DNA of 64,000 nucleotides from Microcoleus sp036705565 (GCA_036705565.1 JAUBUY010000002.1); one strand, 5' to 3'. Counted from the stretch's first letter, positions 1-8,106 are shown. Notes: a model not told the origin generated them from the letters alone. Translations and numbers: made by a program.

Positions 1-662
1 ACTGTGTAGTCATCGTATCCAAATTCAGACGGCAAACTCATGTGATCGTCAAATTGAATGCCGTCGGCGTTATATTGAGTGGTGATTTCTAGTACGAGTT
101 TGGTAATGAATTGCTGAACTTCTGGATGAAAGGGATTGAGCCAAACTACTTCGCCACCTGCACCGATTGATGTTTGGCTGCCGTCCTGTTTTTGTGTCAG
201 CCAATCGGGATGATTTAAGGCTAATTCTGAGGTGGGAGGAGCCATGAAACCAAACTCAAACCAAGGAATTACTAGCAGGCCTTGGCGGTGAGATTGAGCG
301 ATTAAATCGGCGATCGTATCTTGTCCGTCTAACCCTCTGTAAACAAAGGGTTGAATGTCTTTTTGCTGCGCTACATTGCTGGGATACATTGCATAGCCAG
401 AATTCCAGACTACGGGATAGATTGTGTTAAAATTTAACCGTTTTAGTTTGCTGACAGCATCTCCTAGTTTGCGACGATCTCTGAGGATGTCTTTGTCGTT
501 TGTCGTCATCCAAACGCCGCGAATTTCCTGGCGGGGTTCCTGGGCGATCGCCGGAATGAAGTTGTTCGCCAGCAATACTATAATGAATGAGAGGGCAAAC
601 AGAAGCGGGAAAAGAGTTTTAATCGATCGCTGCCAACGGCGCGGAATGATGCGTAATGTCAT
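1..662 (-). CDS. Glycosyl hydrolase-like (GHL10/DUF187-type) protein, N-terminal part
   Basis: The frame is open from an ATG at 662 down to base 1, so only the first 220 residues are in the window and the C-terminus lies outside. The N-terminus has a basic stretch, then a hydrophobic segment (about residues 18-40) ending in an AIAQ-like signal-peptidase site, so the protein is probably exported. The mature part begins with EIRGVWMTTNDKD and continues with segments such as NTIYPVVWNSGYAMYPS and GLLVIPWFEFGF, typical of the TIM-barrel GHL10 family of putative glycosidases. An acidic stretch near DGIQFDDH may be part of the active site. This is a family call from recognisable sequence pattern; the substrate cannot be inferred. 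Confidence 0.78.
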   Translation of the reverse strand, partial: MTLRIIPRRWQRSIKTLFPLLFALSFIIVLLANNFIPAIAQEPRQEIRGVWMTTNDKDILRDRRKLGDAVSKLKRLNFNTIYPVVWNSGYAMYPSNVAQQKDIQPFVYRGLDGQDTIADLIAQSHRQGLLVIPWFEFGFMAPPTSELALNHPDWLTQKQDGSQTSIGAGGEVVWLNPFHPEVQQFITKLVLEITTQYNADGIQFDDHMSLPSEFGYDDYT

Positions 663-975
663 AGTTTTGAATGGTGAGTTAGCTATTGAAACACACCCTG
701 GCATAATTTGGTGATAAAATTTGCTCGCTCTACAGTCTACAGCCATTTGCGCTGAATGTGGAATCGGTTAACTGAAATGGGTGAATTGATGTGCTGCGAT
801 CGCAACTGAGCCAAGTATAATCTGCGATACAGAGGGTAGGTGACAGGATTCTGTCTAACTGCTGGGAAATCATTAATTACGCACTGCCAGCTTTCCTTAC
901 CGGACAGTGCGGCCCCAGGAGTGCGAGTGCTGTACAATATTGGTGCTGGAACATCTCGATCGAACATCTGTAATT

Positions 976-2241
976 GTGAAACATTTAGTGTTAATTGGCG
1001 GCGGTCACAGTCATGCTATCGTATTAAAAATGTTCGGTATCAACCCGCTGCCCGGTGTGCGTTTGACTCTGATTAGCGACGTGCTGCACGCGCCTTATTC
1101 CGGGATGCTGCCGGGACACGTTGCCGGGTTTTACGATTATGATGAATGTCACATTGATTTGCGATCGCTCGCGGAATTTGCCGGGTGTCAAATATTGGTC
1201 GATCGGGCGATCGCGATCGACCTTAACAAAAATTTAGTTATTTGTCAAACTTGTCCTCCGATTAATTTTGATGTGCTTTCTGTGGATATCGGCAGCACTC
1301 CTGCGACTTTATCTGTACCGGGTGCGGCAGAATATGCAATTGCAGCTAAACCCGTACCGGAGTTTTTATCTAGCTGGAATCAGTTAATTTCCGAAAGGCA
1401 AAACTCTCTCCAAAAACTGCTGCGGATAGCCATTGTCGGCGGCGGTGCCGGCGGCGTAGAATTAGCATTAAATATGCAATCTCGATTGGGGAAGGAAGAA
1501 GGGTTCGGCAACAGATTGTGTAACGGATTTAACGGATGGATATTAAGGTACAGCGAAAGACGTAAGAGAGAAAAGGGAAGGGGGAAGAAAGAAGAAGAAT
1601 TAGAAATTCATTTGTTTCACAGCGGTGCGGAATTGATGCAGGGACACAATCAGCGGGTGCGTCGCCGCCTTCAAGAAATTCTCATAAGTCGCGGCATTCA
1701 ATTGCATTTAAAGGAAAAAGTTTGTGCTGTAAAAAAAATCGAGAGGGAAACCAATCCTCAATTCCCTACCAATTACCAAATTTCCTGTAAATCCGGTTTA
1801 AAATTAGAGTGCGATCGCATATTTTGGGTGACACAAGCATCGGCAGCCAATTGGATAAGAGAATCCGGTTTAGCAGCCGACTCAAACGGCTTTATGCAAG
1901 TCAACGATTGCCTGCAATCAGTCTCTCACCCCAACGTATTTGGGGCTGGCGATATCGCTGCGATGGTTAATTATCCGCGCCCCAAAGCAGGCGTTTTTGC
2001 CGTGCGTCAGGGCAAACCGCTGTTTGAGAATTTGCAGCAGTTTTTATTAGAAAAACCGCTGAAACCCTTTGCACCGCAGGAACAGTACCTAGGGTTAATT
2101 GGTACTGGGAATAAAAGGGCGATCGCATCTCGCGGCAATTTCATGTGGGAATCACGGTTGTTGTGGTATTGGAAAGATTGGATCGATCGCCAATTTATGC
2201 AAAAATTTAGCAATCTGCCCAAAACCCGCCATACCAAATAG
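976..2241 (+). CDS. FAD/NAD(P)-dependent oxidoreductase, NDH-like half of the cyanobacterial SelD fusion family
   Basis: The product (about 421 residues) is a pyridine nucleotide-disulfide oxidoreductase. The first Rossmann motif LVLIGGGHSH lies at the N-terminus, a second dinucleotide fold IAIVGGGAGGVELAL is central, and FGAGDIAAM near the C-terminus is the usual FAD-contacting segment. The GTG at 976 is chosen because the Rossmann strand starts immediately after it; the frame extends upstream to 907 but that extra sequence looks non-coding. In many cyanobacteria this module is fused to selenide-water dikinase (SelD). Here a stop follows WIDRQFMQKFSNLPK and no SelD part is present. A lysine/arginine/glutamate-rich segment at about residues 172-208 is unusual and derives from repeat DNA. 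The oxidised substrate is unknown. Confidence 0.75.
   Translation: MKHLVLIGGGHSHAIVLKMFGINPLPGVRLTLISDVLHAPYSGMLPGHVAGFYDYDECHIDLRSLAEFAGCQILVDRAIAIDLNKNLVICQTCPPINFDVLSVDIGSTPATLSVPGAAEYAIAAKPVPEFLSSWNQLISERQNSLQKLLRIAIVGGGAGGVELALNMQSRLGKEEGFGNRLCNGFNGWILRYSERRKREKGRGKKEEELEIHLFHSGAELMQGHNQRVRRRLQEILISRGIQLHLKEKVCAVKKIERETNPQFPTNYQISCKSGLKLECDRIFWVTQASAANWIRESGLAADSNGFMQVNDCLQSVSHPNVFGAGDIAAMVNYPRPKAGVFAVRQGKPLFENLQQFLLEKPLKPFAPQEQYLGLIGTGNKRAIASRGNFMWESRLLWYWKDWIDRQFMQKFSNLPKTRHTK
1491..1541 (+). repeat. Copy of the 52-bp repeat family embedded in a coding sequence
   Basis: This stretch resembles the tandem unit at 57576-57704: both run GAAGGAAG, then TTCGGCAAC, then ATT, then TAACGGAT units. 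Here it is in frame inside the oxidoreductase gene and is followed by a purine-rich tract to about 1600. Confidence 0.6.
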
Positions 2242-2259
2242 CAATACATTCAAATATTC

Positions 2260-2296
2260 TCCTCTGTTCCTCTGCGTTCTCTGCGTCCTCTGCGGT
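2260..2296 (+). repeat. CTCTGCG-type interspersed repeat
   Basis: The gap between two genes carries a CCTCTGCGTTCTCTGCGTCC-type repeat. Related copies occur near 17120-17147, 21560-21590 and, inverted, near 28520-28550. Nothing else is seen in this 126-bp gap. Confidence 0.7.
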
Positions 2297-2367
2297 AAAG
2301 AAAAAAAGTATTATTCAAAAACCCTTTAAGCTTGCTATAGTAATATCAGAAGTCAGAAAAACTAACT

Positions 2368-3030
2368 ATGTTCAGAAAAATTGGATTTGGGCTGCTTTGG
2401 ATTGCATTTATCACCTACGCCTTTGTATTTGCACCACCCGACAGCCCTGAAAAAACCATCACACTAATTACCAATATTTCCACAGGCAAAATAGCAGACA
2501 TCAACCCTTTAATTGTAGCGTTATTCAACCTCATGGGAGTCTGGCCGCTCATCTACAGTTGCGTCTTATTTGCTGACGGCAGGGGCCAGAAAATACCTGC
2601 ATGGTTATTTGCCACTTTATCCTTTGGCGTCGGCGCCGTTGCCTTGCTGCCTTATTTAGCCCTGCGCGAACCTAATCCAGAATTTGCCGATCATAAAAAT
2701 ATCTTTTTAAAGATATTAGACTCCCGTTTTACGGGAATTTTCTTAACATTAGCTGCGGTTGGTTTAGTTGCCTTTGGCTTGACAAACGGCGATTGGTCTG
2801 ATTTTATTCAGCAGTGGCAAACCAGCCGTTTTATCCACGTAATGAGTTTAGATTTTTGTATGCTTTGCCTACTATTTCCTGCCTTATTAGGAGACGATAT
2901 GGCGCGCCGAGGAATGCAGAACTCTACAGCATTTTGGGCAGTAACATTAGTGCCGCTGTTCGGGCCGTTGGCTTATCTTTGCACGCGCAAACCGCTGCCG
3001 GAAACTAATACTAAAACTGTTACAAATTAG
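2368..3030 (+). CDS. Conserved multi-spanning membrane protein of unknown function
   Basis: The 220-residue product starts MFRKIGFGLLWIAFITYAFV and has about five or six hydrophobic segments: residues 5-22, 48-68, 78-96, 112-132, 150-170 and 185-203. Between them lie short polar loops such as LREPNPEFADHKN. The pattern fits an integral membrane protein, and similar proteins occur in cyanobacteria and plastids, but I do not recognise a named family with a known activity. It follows the oxidoreductase gene on the same strand with a gap of about 126 bp containing a repeat, so co-transcription is possible but not shown. The start is the only ATG that precedes the first hydrophobic segment. Confidence 0.6.
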   Translation: MFRKIGFGLLWIAFITYAFVFAPPDSPEKTITLITNISTGKIADINPLIVALFNLMGVWPLIYSCVLFADGRGQKIPAWLFATLSFGVGAVALLPYLALREPNPEFADHKNIFLKILDSRFTGIFLTLAAVGLVAFGLTNGDWSDFIQQWQTSRFIHVMSLDFCMLCLLFPALLGDDMARRGMQNSTAFWAVTLVPLFGPLAYLCTRKPLPETNTKTVTN

Positions 3031-3092
3031 ACAGCAGTGCTGGTAATTTTCAGTTTAATCTATGGATCATCCATCACAAGTAATCAGAGAAG

Positions 3093-3113
3093 AAACAGGC
3101 AAGATGCCTGTTT
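3093..3113. terminator. Short perfect hairpin after the membrane protein gene
   Basis: AAACAGGC, then AAGAT, then GCCTGTTT form an 8-bp perfect stem in the 206-bp gap between genes. There is no clear U-tract directly after it, so it may be a repeat remnant rather than a terminator. The same CAGGC/GCCTG core occurs in the palindromic elements at 14617 and 22394. Confidence 0.35.
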
Positions 3114-3236
3114 CACAATAAGTAAGTTTTATTGTGGGGAGTAGGGTTGGGCTTATAGCCCGCCCATGAAACACTGATTACAAATAGTGCCAAATCTGAG
3201 TATGAATGTAAATAATTATCTCCCAGTCTCTAGCAA

Positions 3237-3989
3237 ATGAAAAAATTTCCTATTGTTGGCATCACAACATACAACCGCTGTCCAGCAGGCGAATATCGCT
3301 TAAATGGAACTTATATTGATGCAGTTCAGGCGGCTGGTGGCATTCCGATTTTACTGCCTCCCAATCAATTAGATCCGGCTAGTATTTTGGATGCAGTAGA
3401 TGGTTTGATTTTTTCCGGGGGCGGAGATATCAACCCAGAACTTTATGGCGGTTATGTCGATCGCACAGTTTACTCGGTTAATGCAGAACGCGACAATTTT
3501 GAATTAAGCTTAGCAAAGCTAGCTTTGAAGGCTGACATACCTGTGTTGGGGATTTGCCGGGGAATGCAAATGTTGAACGTAGCCAGCGGCGGCAGTTTGG
3601 TGATTCACGTACCGGATGCTTACGGAGACGAGGTTAATCACGGATCGGGAATTCCCCCGCGCGCGATCGAGCATACCATTGAAATTGAACCCAACAGTCG
3701 GCTAGCAAAAATTATGGGAAAAACTTCAACAACAGTTGTTTCCTGGCATCATCAAGCAGTGCGAAAGGTAACATCCGATTGGCGAATTGTAGCCGATGCA
3801 CCTGACACTTTGGTAGAAGCAATGGAGCACTGCTATCACCCTTGGATGATAGCAATTCAATGGCACCCAGAAATGTCGCCAAACTGTTCGGTAAACTCTC
3901 GAATTTTTCAGGCTTTCGTAGAAGCAGCAGCTTCAAGATTTATGAATTCTACCAAGTCAGAATCCCAAGCAATTCCTACATTTTTGTAG
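3237..3989 (+). CDS. Gamma-glutamyl-gamma-aminobutyrate hydrolase family (peptidase C26)
   Basis: The 250-residue protein is a class I glutamine amidotransferase-like hydrolase of the PuuD/C26 group, which cleaves gamma-glutamyl amides in the cytosol. The nucleophile elbow GICRGMQML places the catalytic Cys at residue 107, and IQWHPEMS gives His210 and Glu212, completing the triad. The oxyanion region FSGGGDINPELY is also intact. The start at 3237 gives the expected family length. No polyamine genes lie nearby, so the exact substrate (gamma-glutamyl-GABA or another compound) is inferred from the family only. The next gene is convergent and only a few bases away. Confidence 0.88.
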   Translation: MKKFPIVGITTYNRCPAGEYRLNGTYIDAVQAAGGIPILLPPNQLDPASILDAVDGLIFSGGGDINPELYGGYVDRTVYSVNAERDNFELSLAKLALKADIPVLGICRGMQMLNVASGGSLVIHVPDAYGDEVNHGSGIPPRAIEHTIEIEPNSRLAKIMGKTSTTVVSWHHQAVRKVTSDWRIVADAPDTLVEAMEHCYHPWMIAIQWHPEMSPNCSVNSRIFQAFVEAAASRFMNSTKSESQAIPTFL

Positions 3990-3993
3990 TCAC

Positions 3994-4182
3994 TTATTCT
4001 TGATAGTCAGTATCTATTTCAATATCCAGGGTATCTTCATCTATTCTGACATACAGAACATTCGGGCGACAGCAAACCTGACAATCTTCGATATAAGATT
4101 GCTCCATACCACCGCTGATATCAACAAAAGTTGTACTCGGTTCGCCGCAGAAAGCACAGTAATATTCAGCCGTTGTTTGCAT
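3994..4182 (-). CDS. CPXCG-type cysteine-rich small protein
   Basis: This 62-residue protein carries two CxxC pairs (CAFC near residue 9, CQVC near residue 35) separated by an acidic and serine-rich segment, and ends in an acidic tail. This is the layout of the CPXCG zinc-ribbon-like family, which is widespread in bacteria and has no assigned activity. The first motif here is CAFCG rather than CPYCG. The gene overlaps the end of the preceding SRPBCC gene by 17 bp, which suggests translational coupling. A metal-binding, possibly chaperone-like or regulatory role would be a guess. Confidence 0.8.
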   Translation of the reverse strand: MQTTAEYYCAFCGEPSTTFVDISGGMEQSYIEDCQVCCRPNVLYVRIDEDTLDIEIDTDYQE

Positions 4183-4648
4183 TTTTCTCGCACTCTCTTT
4201 TTGTGACTTCGTGGCGGTAGCGAAACATATCTGTTAACCGCATTTCCACCCACCAACCTAACAGCAAATCGACAATCGGGCCGCCGGGAATCGAAAATGC
4301 GTTAGCGAAGCCCTCGAAGAGGATCGCATCTGTCAATCTAGTCTTGCCATTTTCTGCTGTAAACTCGTGTCGGTGAACCCAACGTGCCATTGGCCCCTCA
4401 GTTTGTTCATCAACAAACAACCGATATTGTTCGCACTCAGTGTGAGTCGCCACCCATTTTACAGGAATCGGCCCCAATAACAGGCGAAATTCTGATACAG
4501 CACCCACATCGAGTCCCCCTTCGTGGCGAATGATTTTCACCGGTTGCCAAGGCGGAGTCAAAAGTTGCAGAATGTCGGGCCTTTCGTGAAAGTTCCAGAC
4601 TGTTTCAACAGTTGCATTAATTAGGGATGAATATCGAAAATTAGGCAT
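4166..4648 (-). CDS. SRPBCC (START-like) ligand-binding domain protein
   Basis: The 160-residue protein is a single SRPBCC/START-like domain. It begins FRYSSLINATVETVWNFHER, a characteristic first strand and helix, and ends with the long C-terminal helix VDLLLGWWVEMRLTDMFRYR. The fold forms a hydrophobic pocket; cyanobacterial members are often annotated as cyclase/dehydrase-like or cell-division-inhibitor-like without proof. The palindromic word at 4299-4327 is read here as AILFEGFANA. The gene overlaps the CPXCG gene by 17 bp in a probable two-gene operon. The ligand is unknown. Confidence 0.8.
   Translation of the reverse strand: MPNFRYSSLINATVETVWNFHERPDILQLLTPPWQPVKIIRHEGGLDVGAVSEFRLLLGPIPVKWVATHTECEQYRLFVDEQTEGPMARWVHRHEFTAENGKTRLTDAILFEGFANAFSIPGGPIVDLLLGWWVEMRLTDMFRYRHEVTKRECEKNANNG
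4299..4327. repeat. 27-29 bp interspersed word, copy in SRPBCC gene
   Basis: GTTAGCGAAGCCCTCGAAGA followed by GGATCGC. It recurs inverted at 9881-9907 and with two changes at 21046-21072 inside another gene, in a different reading frame. Confidence 0.75.
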
Positions 4649-4661
4649 TTTGTAGATTAAG

Positions 4662-5015
4662 TTAAACAGTTATTTGCGATCGCGTTTCAGCATTTGCAGT
4701 ATTATCCTCTGTATCAGTACAAACAGCAACAGTTAGTCTCAATCCCAAAGCATTCAGCCAAGTTCCCAGATTATAAATCGCATCACTTCCTTGCTGCGAC
4801 AGCAATTCATCCAGTTTTTTTAAGTGCAATTCATATTGTTCAGGAGTCATTTTTGGTTGACCCAAAGCTTCTGCTACATCGCTGAGAGCTCGTTTTAGCA
4901 GTTCAGGTTCCGGCTCTTCCTCCTCTAATGTCGCCGTTATATAGGCGGCTGACAATGCCGGGTTTTTTCTCAGAGATTCAATCAAAAACGGATGATAAGG
5001 TAGGCTTTTAGGCAT
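4662..5015 (-). CDS. Antitoxin of a toxin-first type II TA pair (HI1420-like HTH antidote)
   Basis: The 117-residue protein matches the probable addiction-module antidote family: it begins MPKSLPYHPFLIESLRKNP, has a helical middle, and ends in a short HTH-like region that includes LGTWLNALGLRLTVAV. It would neutralise the RelE/ParE-fold toxin encoded just upstream and bind the operon promoter. The toxin stop is followed by four bases and then this ATG. The Shine-Dalgarno AGGAG lies inside the last toxin codons (TAT AGG AGT TAA), so the two are translationally coupled. The acidic, low-complexity C-terminal tail after residue 100 is probably disordered. Confidence 0.85.
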   Translation of the reverse strand: MPKSLPYHPFLIESLRKNPALSAAYITATLEEEEPEPELLKRALSDVAEALGQPKMTPEQYELHLKKLDELLSQQGSDAIYNLGTWLNALGLRLTVAVCTDTEDNTANAETRSQITV

Positions 5016-5019
5016 TGTC

Positions 5020-5349
5020 TTAACTCCTATAATCTGTCCAGTATTCTTTAGCTTGGCGGATATCTCTGTCTTGAGTGCTTTTATCGCCTCCGCAGATGAG
5101 AATCACAATTGTTATTCCTATTTGTCCAAAATAGATGCGGTAGCCAGGCCCATAATTGATTTTGAGTTCGCATACGCCTTCCCCCACGGATCGATAATCT
5201 CCTAAATTACCATCAGCAATTCGGTTAAGCCTAGATATAATCTTGGCTTGAGCATTGATATCTCTCAGCGAATCAAACCACTGATCGAAAGGCACTTTGT
5301 TATCTGGCGTCGTATAACGCTGAATTTCTCTCGGTTGGACTTCGGGCAT
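5020..5349 (-). CDS. RelE/ParE-fold toxin (HI1419-type) of TA pair 1
   Basis: The protein (109 residues from the ATG at 5349) has the family's start EVQPREIQRYTTPDNKVPFD followed by the helix WFDSLRDINAQAKIISRLNR. The core YGPGYRIYFGQIG and the end GGDKSTQDRDIRQAKEYW are hallmarks of the addiction-module killer family, presumably an mRNA-targeting RelE-like toxin. A GTG eight codons upstream (5370) is an alternative start, but TATAAT lies between the two and could be a promoter. The antitoxin follows immediately. The second TA pair ends only about 20 bp upstream, so the four genes may be co-transcribed. Confidence 0.85.
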   Translation of the reverse strand: MPEVQPREIQRYTTPDNKVPFDQWFDSLRDINAQAKIISRLNRIADGNLGDYRSVGEGVCELKINYGPGYRIYFGQIGITIVILICGGDKSTQDRDIRQAKEYWTDYRS

Positions 5350-5390
5350 AATTATATTATAGTGCGTCACTCATCCCAGTATCCTGGCAA

Positions 5391-5804
5391 TTAATTATAC
5401 TCAAGAAATGCCACAGGGGAAAGATGGAAAAACTTAGCTAACTTTTGAATTTGACTCGCCGTCAGTTCCCGCTTTCCCTTCATCACCTCAGATACCCAAG
5501 ACTCGGATTCAAAAATATCAACCAAATCTTTTTCTTGAATATTGTCTTCAACCATCAATGCTTTCAGTAGTGCGATACCTTTCAAAACTGGCATTGGCTC
5601 ATGTTTTTGTTCGTAATCATAAACAAGAGTACCCAACACGTTTAAGTAATCCCGATCGTCCTGCGTGAGATTTCTCCGACTCACAATAGAATCAATCCGA
5701 TTTTGTGTAGCGATTAACTCAGCTTCACAAGTAATGGGACGCGGTGGAAAAGTTGTGATTATCTCAATATAGTAGCTACTAGGAGTTTTTAAACCAGTCG
5801 TCAT
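5391..5804 (-). CDS. HigA-type HTH antitoxin of TA pair 2
   Basis: The antitoxin (137 residues) has a C-terminal XRE-like HTH: VDIFESESWVSEVMKGKREL followed by TASQIQKLAKFFHLSP. This is the HigA arrangement, in which the domain binds its own promoter and a preceding region masks the toxin. I chose the ATG at 5804 because AAGGAG stands ten bases upstream, inside the toxin codons; a longer reading from 5834 has no such signal. The gene overlaps the toxin by 26 bp. Its end is about 20-40 bp from the start of the toxin of TA pair 1. Confidence 0.85.
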   Translation of the reverse strand: MTTGLKTPSSYYIEIITTFPPRPITCEAELIATQNRIDSIVSRRNLTQDDRDYLNVLGTLVYDYEQKHEPMPVLKGIALLKALMVEDNIQEKDLVDIFESESWVSEVMKGKRELTASQIQKLAKFFHLSPVAFLEYN

Positions 5805-6087
5805 TTTTCCAGTTCTCCTTATTATATTCTGCATGAGTTAAAACACAGCGGACAAACACTATCTGGTATTCATAATCGATAAAAGCAATTAACCGATAGT
5901 TATTGCCACCAATATTAAATACCGTAAAGCTACCTACTAAGTCAGCCGAAGGAAATACTTTACGAATATCTACTAAACTTTGCCATTCAGCATCACAGCT
6001 ACGCTGATACCATAGCAACAGACTTGTTTCAGCATTGGGGTGTGTTTCCCAAAATTCTTTTAGTCGTTTTCGGCTAATGACACGCAT
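5779..6087 (-). CDS. HigB-type mRNA interferase toxin of TA pair 2
   Basis: The 102-residue product is a compact HigB/RelE-like toxin of the PF09907 type. It begins MRVISRKRLKEFWETHPNAE and has the strands GSFTVFNIGGNNYRLIAFID and YQIVFVRCVLTHAEYNK; the final TH.EYNK region is typical of the family and likely contributes to ribosome-dependent mRNA cleavage. The antitoxin gene starts inside its 3' end, giving toxin-first order as in higBA loci. The spacing to the radical SAM gene upstream (ends at 6110) is 22 bp on the same strand, so read-through from that gene is possible. Confidence 0.85.
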   Translation of the reverse strand: MRVISRKRLKEFWETHPNAETSLLLWYQRSCDAEWQSLVDIRKVFPSADLVGSFTVFNIGGNNYRLIAFIDYEYQIVFVRCVLTHAEYNKENWKNDDWFKNS

Positions 6088-6109
6088 GAGGCTATTATAA
6101 TCTAATTTA

Positions 6110-7765
6110 CTAAACGCGACTTAGTGAATTCTCACATTCTTGATTTGGCTGTCGTGTTGTATGACTCATCGCCTCAGCCAAATGCTTCTTCAAAGTCGCC
6201 TCCGGTAGCGGTCCTTTTAAATGACTCCAAGGCAAAACCTGCTCCAATTCCCACTCTTGAAAAACATAAAAATTCATCTCCGGCAACTGTCCCCGCAACT
6301 CCTTAAACGCCCGCCGATAACTGCCCAAAGTATCGCCGTAATGCCGCACTAATTCCAACAGCCGAGACAACCGCCGATCGCCCTTTGACAACAACCCCTG
6401 AATCACCGACCAGTTATAGCTTTCAGGTCTAAATTCTAAACCCAACTTCCGCAATTCTTTATCTAAAAACTTCAGCCTCTTCTCCGCATCTTTATTCACT
6501 CCAAACCACTGAAAAGGAGTGTGAGATTTCGGGACAAAAGTGCTGCATCCCAGAGTCAACCGCAAACCGGGAACAGCTTTTCTAATCGCCCGCATCATCG
6601 CCACCGTCTCCTCTAAATCCTCCATTTCTTCGCCGGGAATTCCCGCCATCCCGTAAAGTTTAATTCCCTTTAATCCGCCAGCCTTAGCATTGATAGCAGC
6701 TTGAATAATTTCGTCATTTGTGAGTTTTTTGTTAACGATTTTGCGGAGGCGATCGCTCCCGCTTTCCACCGCAATCGTCACAGATTTGCTGTCTCTGTTT
6801 GTCAATATTTCGGCTAGCTTAACTGTCACAGTATTCGTCCTTACCGAAGAAAGACTCAACCGCACGCCGTCGTATTTCGGATGATTCAAATGATCCAGCA
6901 ACGCTTCAAATTCCGGGTGCTGAGTCACCGAAGCACCCAACAAACCCAAACGATTAGTCACAGCTAAACCCCGATCGATCGCCGGAATTAACGAATCCTC
7001 CAAACTCGCAGTTCTAAACGGCAAAGTCAGATAACTTGCCAAACAAAAACGGCACATTTCTGGACAACTACGAACCACTTCCACCATGTAAATATTTTCC
7101 CAAGCAGCTTTTTCTGTCACCACAGTGGAAGCAGATAAAGTATTGCCGCGGTACGTCTGTTTTTCAACCATACTGGGAATTCCCGAATCGACAGGATGAA
7201 TCGATTTAATCCCCTCAGCCGCATCCAGATAAGTTACTTCGTACAAACTGGGGACGTAAACTCCCGGAACTTGGGCTAAATGCCGCAATTTAGTTTGTCT
7301 GTCGGCGCTACGGACTTCTTTATAAGCATCAATAAAATTGTCAATGAGATGTTCGCCATCTCCCAGCAAAATCACATCAAAAAAATCGGCAAAAGGTTCT
7401 GGATTCGCCGTGAAAACCGGGCCACCCCCGAAGACGATCGGATGATTATCAGTTCGTCGTGACGCCCAAATCGGAATTTCTAGAGATTCCAATAAATTTA
7501 GAATATTTACATAGTCTAGTTCCCAAGAAAGCGAAAATCCCAGTAATTCTGGATTTCGGGGAAGTTGTTCGCTGATATCAGTAAATAAACGACTGACTTC
7601 AATATCCGATCGCACAGCCAAAGTGGCCCACACTATCTGATAGCCGAGACTGGTAATACCCACCGTGTACTCGTTGGGAAAAGCAAAAATAGTCGGGATA
7701 GCATCAGCATCGGGGGTTGCTGGGGCAAATAGTAAGCGTTCTTGGGCAAATGGATTAGGATTCAT
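6110..7765 (-). CDS. B12-binding-domain radical SAM protein
   Basis: The 551-residue protein has an N-terminal cobalamin-binding-like Rossmann domain (about residues 20-170, with FSLSWELDYVNILNLLE and the glycine-rich IVFGGGPVFTANPEP) followed by a radical SAM core. The motif VRSCPEMCRFCLASY (about residues 231-245) supplies the CxxxCxxC ligands of the 4Fe-4S cluster. SAM-binding glycine segments follow, including IAVESGSDRL and GLKGIKLYGMAGIPGEE. The C-terminal region has the SKGDRRLSRLLE stretch usual in the family related to TIGR03960. The reaction is not established for cyanobacterial members. The gene is isolated from its upstream neighbour by a repeat-rich gap. Confidence 0.88.
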   Translation of the reverse strand: MNPNPFAQERLLFAPATPDADAIPTIFAFPNEYTVGITSLGYQIVWATLAVRSDIEVSRLFTDISEQLPRNPELLGFSLSWELDYVNILNLLESLEIPIWASRRTDNHPIVFGGGPVFTANPEPFADFFDVILLGDGEHLIDNFIDAYKEVRSADRQTKLRHLAQVPGVYVPSLYEVTYLDAAEGIKSIHPVDSGIPSMVEKQTYRGNTLSASTVVTEKAAWENIYMVEVVRSCPEMCRFCLASYLTLPFRTASLEDSLIPAIDRGLAVTNRLGLLGASVTQHPEFEALLDHLNHPKYDGVRLSLSSVRTNTVTVKLAEILTNRDSKSVTIAVESGSDRLRKIVNKKLTNDEIIQAAINAKAGGLKGIKLYGMAGIPGEEMEDLEETVAMMRAIRKAVPGLRLTLGCSTFVPKSHTPFQWFGVNKDAEKRLKFLDKELRKLGLEFRPESYNWSVIQGLLSKGDRRLSRLLELVRHYGDTLGSYRRAFKELRGQLPEMNFYVFQEWELEQVLPWSHLKGPLPEATLKKHLAEAMSHTTRQPNQECENSLSRV

Positions 7766-7798
7766 CCGATTTTAGATTTTAGATTTTAGATTTTAGAT

Positions 7799-7901
7799 TA
7801 AGCTGTTGTGCATTTAAATAGAATGTCAAAAAACAATCTAATTCTTGTGGGGTGGGCGTCTCGCCCGCCCTGAATATGCAATTTAAATGCGTGACAGCTT
7901 A
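7799..7901. mobile_element. MITE-like element, family 2 copy 1
   Basis: Terminal inverted repeats TAAGCTGTTGTGCATTTAAA and ATTTAAATGCGTGACAGCTT frame a 103-bp unit with a GGGTGGGCG/CGCCCGCCC core. The same ends frame 44065-44177. There is no coding capacity. Confidence 0.65.
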
Positions 7902-8106
7902 GGGAATTTATCCCACGGATAAATCCGGGAGTTTGTGACCAAATTGCTTTTGATCGCGGGCAAGTTTAGCCTTAGCAATAAAAAATCTAATTATAGCTCA
8001 TAAATGACTCTAACCTGAAGTTGACACCTGTACCTTCTGGTAACAGACAACTGACAAATGACCGAAAACAATTGGTTGCGAGGCCGCCGGATTCATCAGC
8101 GGATAA

